Positions 11,226 to 21,391 of a stretch of 64,000 nucleotides of DNA are shown here, piece by piece; the first letter of the stretch is position 1; each line of letters starts with the position of its first letter. This DNA comes from Physcomitrium patens. Lineage: Eukaryota; Streptophyta; Bryopsida; Funariales; Funariaceae. Location: positions 14,421,609-14,485,608 of the forward strand of contig NC_037253.1 of the NCBI RefSeq assembly GCF_000002425.4. The letters are read 5' to 3'. The notes under the pieces are model-generated. The model was not told the origin of the DNA. It saw nothing but the letters and a program-made list of their open reading frames with translations, and searched no databases. The translations under genes were made by a program, and so were the position numbers.

Positions 11226-11673
11226 TTGGATCAGCTGTCAGTAAACCTCTAAAAGTAGGTAATGGAGCCACGCTAGTTGTGCGATCTCCTGCCGCACTCA
11301 TTTGGACTGCAATTGGAACTGCTGGTCCTCCAAATGCCATTAAAGATGCTAGTGTTCTGCTTAATTTCTTATTAAAATAAAAAAATTTTCTCGCAAAAGT
11401 CTTTTTCAGACTTCCAGGCCTTCTCGATTGACTATTATTATCCCCAAATAATTTTACTAATTGAATATGAGGTGAAAACAATGGATTTTAATATACTCTG
11501 AATTGATCTTTAGTGGCAAGTGATTTATGCCGATCTTTAAAACCAGTCTTGTTAGAATCAGACATATCTCCAATTGAAGAAATATCCAATGGGATACCTA
11601 ATTCCTGTGTGCCTTCCCAGCTTTCCGTTATCGACTTCAAGAGGTATGCTGGACTATTAGTAGTGCTCCCCGT
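9517..11673 (-). pseudogene. B1 Gag with zinc knuckles, broken
   Basis: Frames 11481-10729, 10695-10423, 10275-9946 and 9789-9517 are consecutive pieces of one Gag, separated by stop codons rather than long gaps. The first holds the capsid-like core (FLTTCVANNGKTEDIWLRWL, then AFEWYNCQPV). Between pieces are CCHC knuckles (CNNCKGQGHLVTEC, CTFCGGKHITTNC, CYRCRQIRHYASEC), each next to a TAG, TAA or TGA. The gag N-terminal part continues to 11673, where the A2 LTR interrupts it. Confidence 0.75.
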
Positions 11674-13030
11674 TGTCGTATTACGTGCTTTCCTGCTCGA
11701 GAACGCGCCGGGCGTCTGGCTGTAGAAGGTAGTATGGAGATTCGCCGATAGTCAAGCAGTCTATCAGTTTTTGACTGCTGGAATATAAACGACTGCAACA
11801 ATGTACCGTAAATCTATACGGATGCTCTTCGACTGCTTGTCGAAGTCCTTTTTGCCCCAGCCGGTAGGTCTCTAGACGTTACAGAGAACCCCGTACAACC
11901 CAAACTGTTAACCTTCAATACTGCTTTGTACTTACGATCTTGTATCCACTGACTGTCTTGTTAGATTAACCCAATAAATTTCATTCACTCCGCATACTCA
12001 ATCCTATAGACACCCTTTTAATCCTTCAATCACAGACGTAACTCGATTTCACAAAACAGTCAAGAGTATTCAAACCCACTTCATTTAAAAATCCCGATTC
12101 ACCATTACAACACTGACTTCAGCAGCGATTGCCTCAGTCTTCCCCAAAACTCTACGAAGAAGAAAAATCCAAATTCTATGTCTTTTCTTCCCCGACCCGA
12201 AGCATGAAGCTCCTCTCTCTAATTCCCTTGATCTTCAAAAACCTCCAAAAAAATAACCGAACTGGTAACCTTGCAGAAGCTTAAAAAATCCTTTCCCCCC
12301 CGATTTCCCTCAAAAAAAAACCACCCCCAAAACTATATCCCACCTAACCTTATCCTCTGAATTTCTTCAATCTTCCGTCTTAGATCCGGAATTGGCTCCC
12401 ACCTCAAGCTTGGATCCGAAATTGGCTCTCGCCGTCAAACTTTCTCCTCCGTTTTTGCCTTTAAGAAATCCATTTACCGAAAACAACGTTCCCTGAGACG
12501 GCACAGAGAACAGGATAGCCTGAAACAGAATCGAACCCCGTAATCGGGACCACATTGAGTCGCCCGACCAATTCAGGTCCTATATTGGGAAAGATGCCCG
12601 TAGTAACCTGGATGTTCCCGTAATTGGGTCAAATTGGTCCTCGCGTCAGATTGACTAAGACCCATAGTAAGACCTGGATTTCCCGTAATTAGACTGCATT
12701 GGATTGACCGGCCAATTTAGGTCTCATATTGGATAAGAAGACCCGGATTGGATTATCGAAATTGGATCCAATTGGCTCCTCGAACCCGTCTTGTGAATTG
12801 GTCCTTCTCTTCCTGCTGACTCCCGTTATTGGAATCGAATGGAGCATTTCAGTATGCCCCGGCTGACTGTAACGGAGTGACTGAACCTGACCACTCAGTA
12901 TTTGTACTGGAGTTGGTCGATGCTCCCAATATTCGAGGTAACTGAATATTAATAAAATTCCCCTTTCTTTTTATTTTCACTATATAATCGTGTTACAACA
13001 CGACATCCACCCCCTCTGAACCTGTGCATC
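11674..13030 (-). mobile_element. A2: single family-A LTR plus polypurine tract inserted in B1 gag
   Basis: 11674-13005 is a reverse-orientation family-A LTR (it reads TGTCGTGTTG from 13005 and ends ACGACA at 11674). 13006-13030 carries the adjoining polypurine tract and a few bases of internal sequence, then the element stops. There is no second LTR and no internal coding. On both sides lies B1 sequence that aligns to C1, so this is an insertion into B1 that costs about 20 bp. Because the PPT is retained it is not a solo LTR from LTR-LTR recombination. It is either a 5'-truncated insertion or the remnant of a deleted element. Confidence 0.8.
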
Positions 13031-13337
13031 AATGGTATATACTTCTGAAATATTAGAGGTGGATCGTCTTCTGGGTACAATCAAATATGCCAACAGGCAT
13101 GTAACTATGGCTTAATCCAACTTTGTTGATGCTTCTTTTTCAATTTGCCATCTCGCTCGTTACGCAACAAATTTCATGCTTGTAATCTCTTTGTTCTTTC
13201 TTTTGATTGCTTTATTTTCTTTGTTGTTAAATTCTCATTCTTAATAACCATAATCTATCATTATTTCTACTAAGTTTGCTTCCTAATCTCCTTTACTGCT
13301 TCAACAGTTAATTCCTAATACTCAATAATGTTGTCAA
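13031..13337 (-). pseudogene. B1 5' internal leader and gag N-terminus
   Basis: Read on the minus strand, this stretch matches the region after the primer site in C1 (for example AAGCATCAACAAA followed by a GGATTAA-type stretch, against 16312-16340). It joins the B1 primer site to the gag part beyond A2. There is no intact frame. Confidence 0.65.
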
Positions 13338-13357
13338 TCCCCTACAACGGCGCCAAA
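13338..13357 (-). other. B1 primer binding site (tRNA-Asp type)
   Basis: On the minus strand this reads TTTGGCGCCGTTGTAGGGGA directly after the LTR. TGGCGCCGTTG matches the 3' end of plant tRNA-Asp, the primer used by Athila/Tat-like gypsy elements. The C1 counterpart (about 16086-16100) has decayed, mostly by G-to-A and C-to-T changes. Confidence 0.7.
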
Positions 13358-13358
13358 A

Positions 13359-14107
13359 TGTGATTGTTGTTTTACTTTTTTCAGAAGAAACTTCCCAAAA
13401 TAAATCCATATAAGAAAATTCGAACACATGGAAAGACTAAGCACATAAGTTTCACTTATTAGGATCACACAATTAAACGTATTCTGAACCATTAAAACAC
13501 TAAGAAACACTACAATGCTTCCTCCAAGTAACAATACTCCTCCATCAATTGATAACCACAATGTGTAACCCTGCACTCTCAAAAGACCACTTAAAACTCA
13601 ATAAATTCCATCCAACACCAGGAATAACAGACTTCACTCCAACCAATCTAAATTCACAGAATTCTTATAATCACAGACTTCCTTTGTCAAAACACACACA
13701 CAACTCTCAATAAATAATAATCATAATCTTCCATCCATAATCAATCTTCCAATAACTTCTCATATAATTCAATCACTCAGTACTCCAATTACATAATCAA
13801 TAACTCATAAATCAATCTCTGATTTATTCTACAGACTCACTTCTCAATATTCAGAAACTATCCATTATTCTTCAACAACAAAGAAAACAAAAGAAACAAA
13901 GAGGAAGCACCAAGCTTAACCCCGGTTCATGACTATCACAGTTTGGCATTTTCTTCCTCTCTCCCATCCTCCTTATACTACCCCAAGATACCAACTCCTA
14001 TACTACAGATGATAACTACTTTTTCTGACTATTCATCCATTCTATCTATTGAACCACCTTTTCAGCAGTTATCTATCCCTGTTTTCATTATACACTAGAT
14101 ATCTACA
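13359..14107 (-). repeat. 5' LTR of B1
   Basis: Reverse-orientation LTR that begins TGTAGATATC at 14107 and ends CAATCACA at 13359. It is recognisably but distantly related to the C1 LTRs; the shared end and the stretch near 13900-13960 align to 15500-15560. The weak LTR similarity shows that B1 and C1 are different subfamilies. Confidence 0.75.
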
Positions 14108-15318
14108 TTCTGAAAATACCTACTTATTCTTTACCAAGCTTTTATCCTTACAATAAAGATCATGATCAGCCACTATATATGTTGTTCAATTCCAAAATCT
14201 TGCTTGTGATATGGACTGGAATGACAAAGCACTTATCAACCGATTTTGATATGGATTGAAAGATAGCATCAAAGATTTGTTATTAACAATGTCAAAAGTC
14301 GAATCTTTGGAATAATTTATTACTTAAGCCATTACATGCAACAATCATTTATTTGAAAGACGTGAAGAATAAAGATTTGATTGGAGAAGAATAAGTCAAG
14401 TAATGGCGACAGCTCCTAAGTTTTTTGAAACATATTCGTCAAAGCTAGAACCAATGCAAATTGATATGATATGTTTTAAATCTCTCACGAAGTAAGAAAA
14501 GACTCGACATCACCAAGAGGGGTTGTGTTTATATTGTGGAGAAGCTAAGTATACTGCTCAATTTTTTCCAGAGAAGCAACACAATTACAAAATGAGGAGC
14601 GCAATTACCAAAGAAAATAATGTGTATGAAAACGAGTTTCTCCAGCTACAATAGAGAACGTGTGATTGAAATCATATGCAACACCTAGTAAAGGTCCTAT
14701 CCTCTCCTCAGACTCCTCACCTCATTTAATAATAGAAATTTATTTAGGACCTGATAATCTTAAAGTCTTTGCCTTGTTAGATTCAAGAGCCTCAGTATAT
14801 TTTATAGATGAAGATTTTGCCAAAAAATCAAAAAATACCTTTAAAGAAGAAAGTTAAATCCGTACATGTAGAAATCATAAATGGTCATTTGTTGTCTTCT
14901 GGAAATATTACTCATAAAACTATTCCTTTAGATATAGCAATTAAAGATCATAACACCGTAGTAGTATTTAATGTAATAACATCTCTTTCTAATTTGGTTA
15001 TTTTAGGATTATCATGGTTAGAAAAATATAACCTTCAAATGGATTAGATTTCTTGTAACCTTAACTTTCCTGATAGTATAATCCAAGATTATGTTAACAA
15101 AGTAGAAGTACATAAGTTCAGTAAATCTAAACCTTTACTAGTAAGTGTAAAAGCTTTCATGCATGCTGCAAAAGAAGGATCATCTTTTGTTATATATGCT
15201 ACTCTCATTTCTAAAGGTAAAACAAGGTCGAGTGATATTCTTAAGCAATATCAAGAATTCCAAGATGATTTTGAAAAAAAGAATGTAGATATTCTCCCGA
15301 AGCATCGATCTTCTGATT
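14108..15318 (+). mobile_element. Chromovirus F1, part 1 (gag end, protease)
   Basis: Degenerate plus-strand gypsy sequence similar to E1. It contains the end of gag, a zinc-knuckle remnant (CLYCGEAKYTAQFF), then protease (LKVFALLDSRASVYFIDEDF; E1 has LKASALLDSRASACFLDEEF). Two frames overlap at 14666-14857 and 14808-15047. The left end is cut by the B1 LTR, so B1 inserted in the F1 gag. The right end is cut by C1, with TGATT (15314-15318) duplicated at 21392-21396. F1 resumes at 21392. The gag N-terminus and the 5' LTR lie outside the window. Confidence 0.8.
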
Positions 15319-16082
15319 TGTAGAATAGATATTAATTCATTTTTGAAAGATATTGGTAAAATATATTAATATTCCATATAATAGGAAATTCAGGAGGACG
15401 GATGAGTGATTTAGTTCTTAAAAGTAATTAATTACAAAATTATGGTTAGAATCAGGAGAATCAAGAGAAAATATATAAGAGTTATAGAAGTTAATTAGGG
15501 TGCCATCGCTGTGATAGTTGTGAGCCGAGGTAAGCTTGGTGGTACCTCTTTAATTTTGTTTGTTATTTTCTTTGAATAAAAGGATTGAGAGTTTCTGAAT
15601 ATTGTGAAGTGAATTATGGAATGGAAATGTGATTGGTATTATTTGAGAAGAAGAAAGATTGAATGCTGAAATCTGATTGTAGTTCAGCAGAGAGAATGAG
15701 TCTATATTTGTAAGAAACATCGTAATGTGAATGGCATTTCTGTGTGAAGAATTCCAGTGATTGGAACGAGGATAATTGTGTACTGAAAGCTGTGAGGGCG
15801 CAGTATTACAGTTGAAGATTATGAGGGTGAATATATTGGTGGAAATAGCAATTATTGGTATGACTGAATTGTTGTAAGGAAGAGACCGATAAGGTGAAGG
15901 AAGAGATTATAGTTTCCTTGTGTGTTCAGATATTGGAAATAGAGACGATGCATTCAAGAGGTAATTGATTCTGTGACCCTAATGTGAACGCTTAAGCAAC
16001 TAGTCATTTTCCTTGTTCGAATCTCCCTATATGGGTTTATTTCCATTAGATTAATTTAGAATAATTAAAACAAACAATCACA
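15319..16082 (+). repeat. 5' LTR of C1
   Basis: 764 bp, TG...CA termini, matching 20628-21391 at equal length. It is followed directly by a decayed tRNA-Asp-like primer site. Confidence 0.9.
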
Positions 16083-16241
16083 TTTTAGCACTGCTGTCGA
16101 AGAGTGATAATAGCTTTGAGTGTTAGGAATTAATTACCAAACGTGTGAAAAAATTGGCAATAGAAGACGATTTCAGTAGTGTTTGAAGTAAGATTATAGT
16201 TAATAAGAACGAGAGCATTGCATTGAGAAAAAAAAAATCAG

Positions 16242-18593
16242 TTGAGAGAAAGACAAAGAAGAGTGCAAGGAAAGAATTTGCTTAGAGAGGAGCAAGAACG
16301 TAATCTTAAAAGGAAGCATCAACAAAATTGGATAAAACCATGGTTGCAAGCTTGTCGCCGCATCCAAACATATCAAAAACCGGACAGACTCTTAATTTTG
16401 CAATCATATGTACTATTAGAAAAACTGCCAAGAACACTCGCGGAAAATTTTGTTAATATTCCAGTAGAAATCTTGAGGCCGTTAACTGAAAGAGAAGGAG
16501 GCGTAGAAGAATTTGGTACTCCATTGGGTATTTTTCCAGTAGGGGGTACCGCTGAAACGAACAATAGTAGCTCTTCAGATTGGCACAAATTGATCACCAA
16601 TAAAGATAATTATATTATATTTCAAAATTTGACATTTTCACCCGCAATTCAACCAATAAAACTATTTGCAGAAAATAATAGTAAATCGAGGAGCATTCAG
16701 AGCTAAGAAATTAGAATAAAAAAAAGCAAAGATTATTTTAAAACGGAGTTTAGTGGAACAAGAAATTCAATGGCGTCAGGAGGACTAGCCGTTCCGATTG
16801 CAGTACAAATGGGTGCAGTAGGCGAGCATACGACTAGTGTCATGCCACTACCTACTTTTTGGAGATTTATGGGTGTGAATCCCGATCAACATTTATCACA
16901 ATTCTTGACTACATGTGTAGCTAATAATGGCAAAACTGAAGATATTTGGTTAAGATGGCTGCCAGCGATATTGAAAGACATAGCATTTGAGTGGTATAAC
17001 TGCCAACCTGTGAGACAATTTATCAATTGGAAGGCATCAAAAAATCCATTTTTAACCCATTTTCGACCAATTGGTTTTGAAGAATGTCTTAGAGAAAAAT
17101 TAATAAATAGCAGAATGGTACTAGGGGAAGCGGTACAGTCATATTATGGTCGCATAGCAGATATACTTCAAAAATGGCCAAATAACCAAATGTCAAAATC
17201 GTTTGTGTTGTCCATATTGGTTAATGGACTACATCCACCAGAATTGAAGATGTTTGTAAAGGAGGCCCAATCAGCCACCATTGCATCATCTCTTGAGCAA
17301 GCAAAAGTATGGAAGGAATGTCACTATGACCAACACTTAACAGTTGGAGCCACGATGATTCCATCTCAAGGAGATTATTAAATGGTAAATTAGAATGATG
17401 CATCGGAAAGTTATTTGGGAAGGAATGATTATGGTACAATTCTACAGGAAATAGTGAATGCCGTCCCATTGCAAGCTGTACCACCATCATCATCACACTC
17501 ATATGCGCCTTATTCCGTGTATCAAAAACCAATATCTATGAAGGAATTGCCAAATGCATTGGTATCAAGGAATCCCAATGAGTCATTGCTGTTAACATTG
17601 ACGAAAAAAATGGATGAATTGGTTGTGAATCTGGCCAAGGATAAAGAAAAAAGGCATGAACTGACTAATATGCGACCCAATGTTTAGTGCAACAATTGTA
17701 AAGGACAAGGTCATTTAGTAACAGAATGTCTTTCACCACCCTAAATGACTGTACAATGTACCTTTTGTGGGGGCAAACATATTACCACCAACTGTTGGAA
17801 TTTACGAAAGCAACAACAACTCAACAACTAGATAATGACCCAACCAACTTTGTGGGATGTCAATCAAGTACAAACAAATAATAGGTTTGGCTGGAATGGA
17901 AATCGAGCGAATAAACAATATAGGAACTATTCCAATTTTCTAAACTCTAAATTTCACCAAGAAGGTATATCCAATACTCACGGATTGGCAATGAACCAAC
18001 CAGAATACCATCAATATCTACCCATGACAAAGCCAATGCCAGAGTCTACAGTAACAATGGATCAATCAGGATCCTTTACTCATCCGACATGGAACAGACC
18101 TAGCCATTATATATCAGTAGAGACACCTAATATCCCTGAAGGAGCTGGCAGGAGACCACTTTGATGTTATCGTTGTAGACAGATCAGACATTATGCTAGT
18201 GAATGTCCCAATCTAAGGGCCGATGATGACTATGCTCTAATATGTGGAAATTATAAGCAATCTGGTCACACTTATTAGCAGTGCAATGCGCCTTTTAATT
18301 ATAATAACCGAGATTAACAAATGCAAACAAGCCAACCGACGGAGGACAAAGGTCCTGTTCAACAGGACTCACTAGTACATCGTGTCGAGGTGGTGAACGC
18401 AGTGCTTACTAGAGGCCAACAAAAAGACAAGAATTCAATTCAGGACCTAGATGAACCAATCGCAAGAGAGCAAGTAGTGCCGTCCACGGGGCTAAACGAA
18501 TCAATATCAGTATTGGGACGTATCCCAATATTGAGACCTCAACAAACTGAGGAACTCAATTTGATTCCACGTGCCAATTTGCCGGGACCATGA
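16242..18593 (+). pseudogene. C1 Gag with zinc knuckles, broken
   Basis: Consecutive pieces at 16242-16706, 16770-17381, 17415-17687, 17835-18164 and 18321-18593 correspond one-to-one to the B1 Gag pieces and end at the same stop codons. The capsid-like core and three CCHC knuckles lie between 16900 and 18290. The N-terminal part up to 16884 differs clearly from B1 (for example LPTFWRFMGV against LPTFRGLLTA). From 16885 onward the two are almost identical. Not translatable as one protein. Confidence 0.75.
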
Positions 18594-19127
18594 AAATTCA
18601 TTCCAACTGACCAAGTACCAATATCTGTACAACCCAATAAAAGATCTTATACATTAAAAGAACCTTTAGTAGTAGAAAAGTTGGCAAAGTTATCAGCGGC
18701 AATCCCAATCACTAGGAAGGAATTGCTCTCGAATGGAGTAAAATCAAAACCAATGAAATGCAAAAGAGTATTGGGAATTACTCTCAATATGGAACCTTAC
18801 GACATTCTGAAGGATTTGGATGTTATTCAGCCTTCAATTACAATGAAGCAACTTTTGGCTGTAGCACCGGAATGTCAATCTACATTGAATTCAGTGTTAA
18901 TAGGACAAAGATTCCGCACTAAAGAAATTCATGAAGTTAGCTTAAACCCAAATTCGAGAGCACCAACAATTGATGTATCAATCGATGTCATTTTAATTCC
19001 AGGGGTACAAGTCGATGGTGGCTCCAATATAAATTTAATGAACATGGATATCATGGAGGACTTCGATCTAAAGCAATTGCTACCTATGACATTGGTCTTG
19101 CGAATGGCAGATCATAGTCGGGTAAAG
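16885..19127 (+). repeat. Right arm of 2243-bp near-identical inverted repeat
   Basis: Reverse complement of 8983-11225. The arms are separated by 5659 bp (11226-16884). Identity ends abruptly at both edges, although homology between the elements continues. Confidence 0.9.
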
Positions 19128-20140
19128 TCAATGGGAATCTTACGAAATATTGCCACTGAAATTGCAGGATTGACATACAAAATCGATTATATTGTATTCC
19201 AATTACCGAGTTCTATGTTATTATATCCCATTTTATTAGGGAGACCTTGGCTTTATCAAGCTAAAGCTAAGAACAATTGGGACTGAGGTATATTGAGAAT
19301 TGGAAAAGGCCGAGACCAGATTGTTCTACAAATGTATCCAGTACAATATCATGGAGAATCTCATTTGCCAGAATTAGAATTTACATCGGACAACGAGAGT
19401 CAATTGATTAAGGAAGTTGCCGATGCTATAGGTTCAGCGTAATTTGGGGTAGGACAAAACACTTCAATAGCAAAGGTAGGAGTCTACCAATGTGGAAGTC
19501 TCGATGAATATTTACTGCATCAAGAGGATGCAACTAACTCGGATCATGTTATTGCCGAATGGATGAATAATTCCGCAGTTAATAGAGGCAGCACATCGGA
19601 ACCTGTTTTGGCTGGTTTTCATATGTCGAATAATACAAGATATTCAGATGAAGAGATGATAATTAAATCAGAGGTTGTTGAAGTCCTTGTGTGTCAATCT
19701 ATTAACCTGGGCACCAACGAAACGCCATAGCTAATTAAAATATATGCCGGTATTATTGATATAGAATTGGATGCTTAGAAATAGTTTTTCGTCCGTCACA
19801 AATATGCCTTTGCATGATTGTATGCGGATTTGAAAGGGATTCCAATTGACGTGTATGAGCACCAAATTATTTTGGAGGAGGGTGTTATGCCAATTCATCA
19901 AAGACAACATTGGCTTAACCCAAAATATTCCCTTTTAGCGAAAGAGGAATTGGATAAACTTCTTAACATAGATTTTATTTATCTTGTTCTGCATAGTGCA
20001 TGGGTGTCGCCAATCATGATGGTATTGAAGAAGAATGAGAAAATCAGGATATGTCAAGATTTTTGAAAATTAAATGCAGCCACCAAGAAAGATTACTTCC
20101 CATTACCTTTCACAGATAGTATGGGTAATATGTTGTCATT
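18681..20140 (+). pseudogene. C1 protease and truncated reverse transcriptase
   Basis: 18681-19286 is the protease region (VQVDGGSNINLMNMDI, then LLYPILLGRPWLYQ). The RT N-terminus is at 19818-20066 (GIPIDVYEHQI, HWLNPKYSLLAKEELDKLL, RICQDF), followed by a TGA. Reading then continues KLNAATKKDYFPLPFTDSM to about 20140, where homology to B1 RT stops. There is no catalytic YxDD or FLDD, RNase H or integrase. Confidence 0.75.
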
Positions 20141-20149
20141 ATCACCATG

Positions 20150-20627
20150 TAGTAAAAGAATAAGAGTGGAGCACCAGTTAAAGTCATTTTGTGGTATTGT
20201 TTTGAGTTGGTTGGAGTGCCATTTTCTTGTATTTCTTGTGTTTGACAGAGTAGTAGTTTCTGTTAAGAGTTAACAGTGAGGAGTCGATCACAAGTGTCGA
20301 TTGAAGATATTCAAGAATGGATGAGTTTGCAGCTACAATTGGAACTTCGGGATGTCTAGATCTTGAAACTCGATGCTCAAGTCCATGTACTGGGTGAGTA
20401 TAATGAAGATCTATCAAACCAGTTGAGGAAGGAGTCGATAGACTTGAGGAAGAAGAAGAAGATTTACAATTGGAACCAGATTTGGCGAACCTACATTCGA
20501 TACTACAATAATTGATTAATTAGATAGGCCAAAGGGATCGCAATTTTTATAGAATTTTGTTTGATAATTTTTAGATAAGTATCAATTGAGTATTTGCGAG
20601 GATGTTGTACAGATAGGAATGGGGCTA
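20150..20627 (+). other. C1 3' internal region of unknown origin
   Basis: Sequence between the RT breakpoint and the 3' LTR. It does not match the B1 pol. One frame is Leu/Glu/Lys-rich and could form a short coiled coil around 20300-20500, but it is interrupted by stops. It ends in a purine-rich tract (AGATAGGAATGGGGC) before the LTR. Confidence 0.45.
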
Positions 20628-21391
20628 TGTAGAATAGATATTAATTCGTTTTTGAAAGATATTAGTAAAATATATTAATAGTCCATATAATAGGAAATTC
20701 AGGAGGACGGATGAGTGATTTAGTTCTTAAAAGCAATTAATTACAAAATTATGGTTAGAATCTGGAGAATCAGGAGAAAGTACATAGGAGTTATAGAAGT
20801 TAATTAGGGTGCCATTGCTGTGATAGTTGTGAGCCGGGGTAAGTTTGGTGCTACCTCTTTTCTTTTGTTTGTTATTTTCTTTGAATAAGAGGATTGAGAG
20901 TTTCTGAATATTGTGAAGTAAATTATGGAATGGAAATGTGATTGGTATTATTTGAGAAGAAAAAAGATTGAATGTTGAAATCTGATTGTAGTTCAACAGA
21001 GAGAATGAGTCTGTGTTTGTATAAAACATTGTAATGTAAATGGCAATTTTGTGTGAAGAATTCCAAAGATTGGAATGAGGATAATTGTGTGCTGAAAGCT
21101 GTGAAGGCGCAGTATTACAGTTGGAGATTATGAGGGTGAATATATTGGTAGAAATAGCAGTTATTGGTATGATTGAATTGCTGTAAGGAAGAGACCGATA
21201 AGGTGAAGGAGGAGATTATAGTTTCCTTGTGTGTTCAGATATTGGAAATAGAGACGATACATTCAAGAGGTAATTGATTGTATGACCCTAACGTGAACGC
21301 TTAAGCAACTAGTCATTTTCCATATTCGAATCCCCCTATACTGGTTTATTTCCATTAGATTAATTTGGAATAAGTAAAACAAGCAATCACA
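20628..21391 (+). repeat. 3' LTR of C1
   Basis: 764 bp, TGTAGAATAG...CAATCACA, same length as the 5' LTR. About 37 differences in the roughly 540 bp compared, mostly transitions. Followed by the TGATT target duplication. Confidence 0.9.

Larger units (their letters stand above)
5322..11673 (-). mobile_element. LTR retrotransposon B1 (Ty3/gypsy), main body, minus strand
   Basis: Degenerate gypsy polyprotein read right to left: gag (11673 to about 9800), protease (9429-8902), reverse transcriptase (about 8250-7540), RNase H (7219-6752) and integrase (6697-5631). Many in-frame stops break it. Its 5' end lies on the far side of the A2 insertion, with the LTR at 13359-14107. Its 3' LTR is not in the window. 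The left end abuts A1 at 5321/5322, so A1 probably inserted into the B1 3' region. The stretch 5322-5590 is non-coding B1 3' sequence with nothing recognisable. Confidence 0.85.
15319..21391 (+). mobile_element. LTR retrotransposon C1 (Ty3/gypsy), inserted in F1
   Basis: Both LTRs are 764 bp (15319-16082 and 20628-21391), start TGTAGAATAG and end CAATCACA. The 5-bp target duplication TGATT flanks it exactly (15314-15318, 21392-21396). Joining the flanks restores F1 pol homology to E1. LTR divergence is roughly 6 % by eye, so the insertion is old. The internal region has gag, protease and the first part of RT only. RT breaks off near 20140 and unrelated sequence leads to a purine-rich tract (about 20613-20627). 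It is therefore an internally deleted, non-autonomous copy, related to B1. Confidence 0.9.

Noticed and set aside
16000-16040. TTGTTCGAATC, resembling a tRNA T-loop, inside the C1 LTRs
   Set aside because: No cloverleaf can be built around it and it recurs only as part of the LTR.
9517-18593. Alternative genetic code or programmed read-through to explain many Gag stops
   Set aside because: All three stop codons occur, host genes use normal stops, and transition decay explains them.
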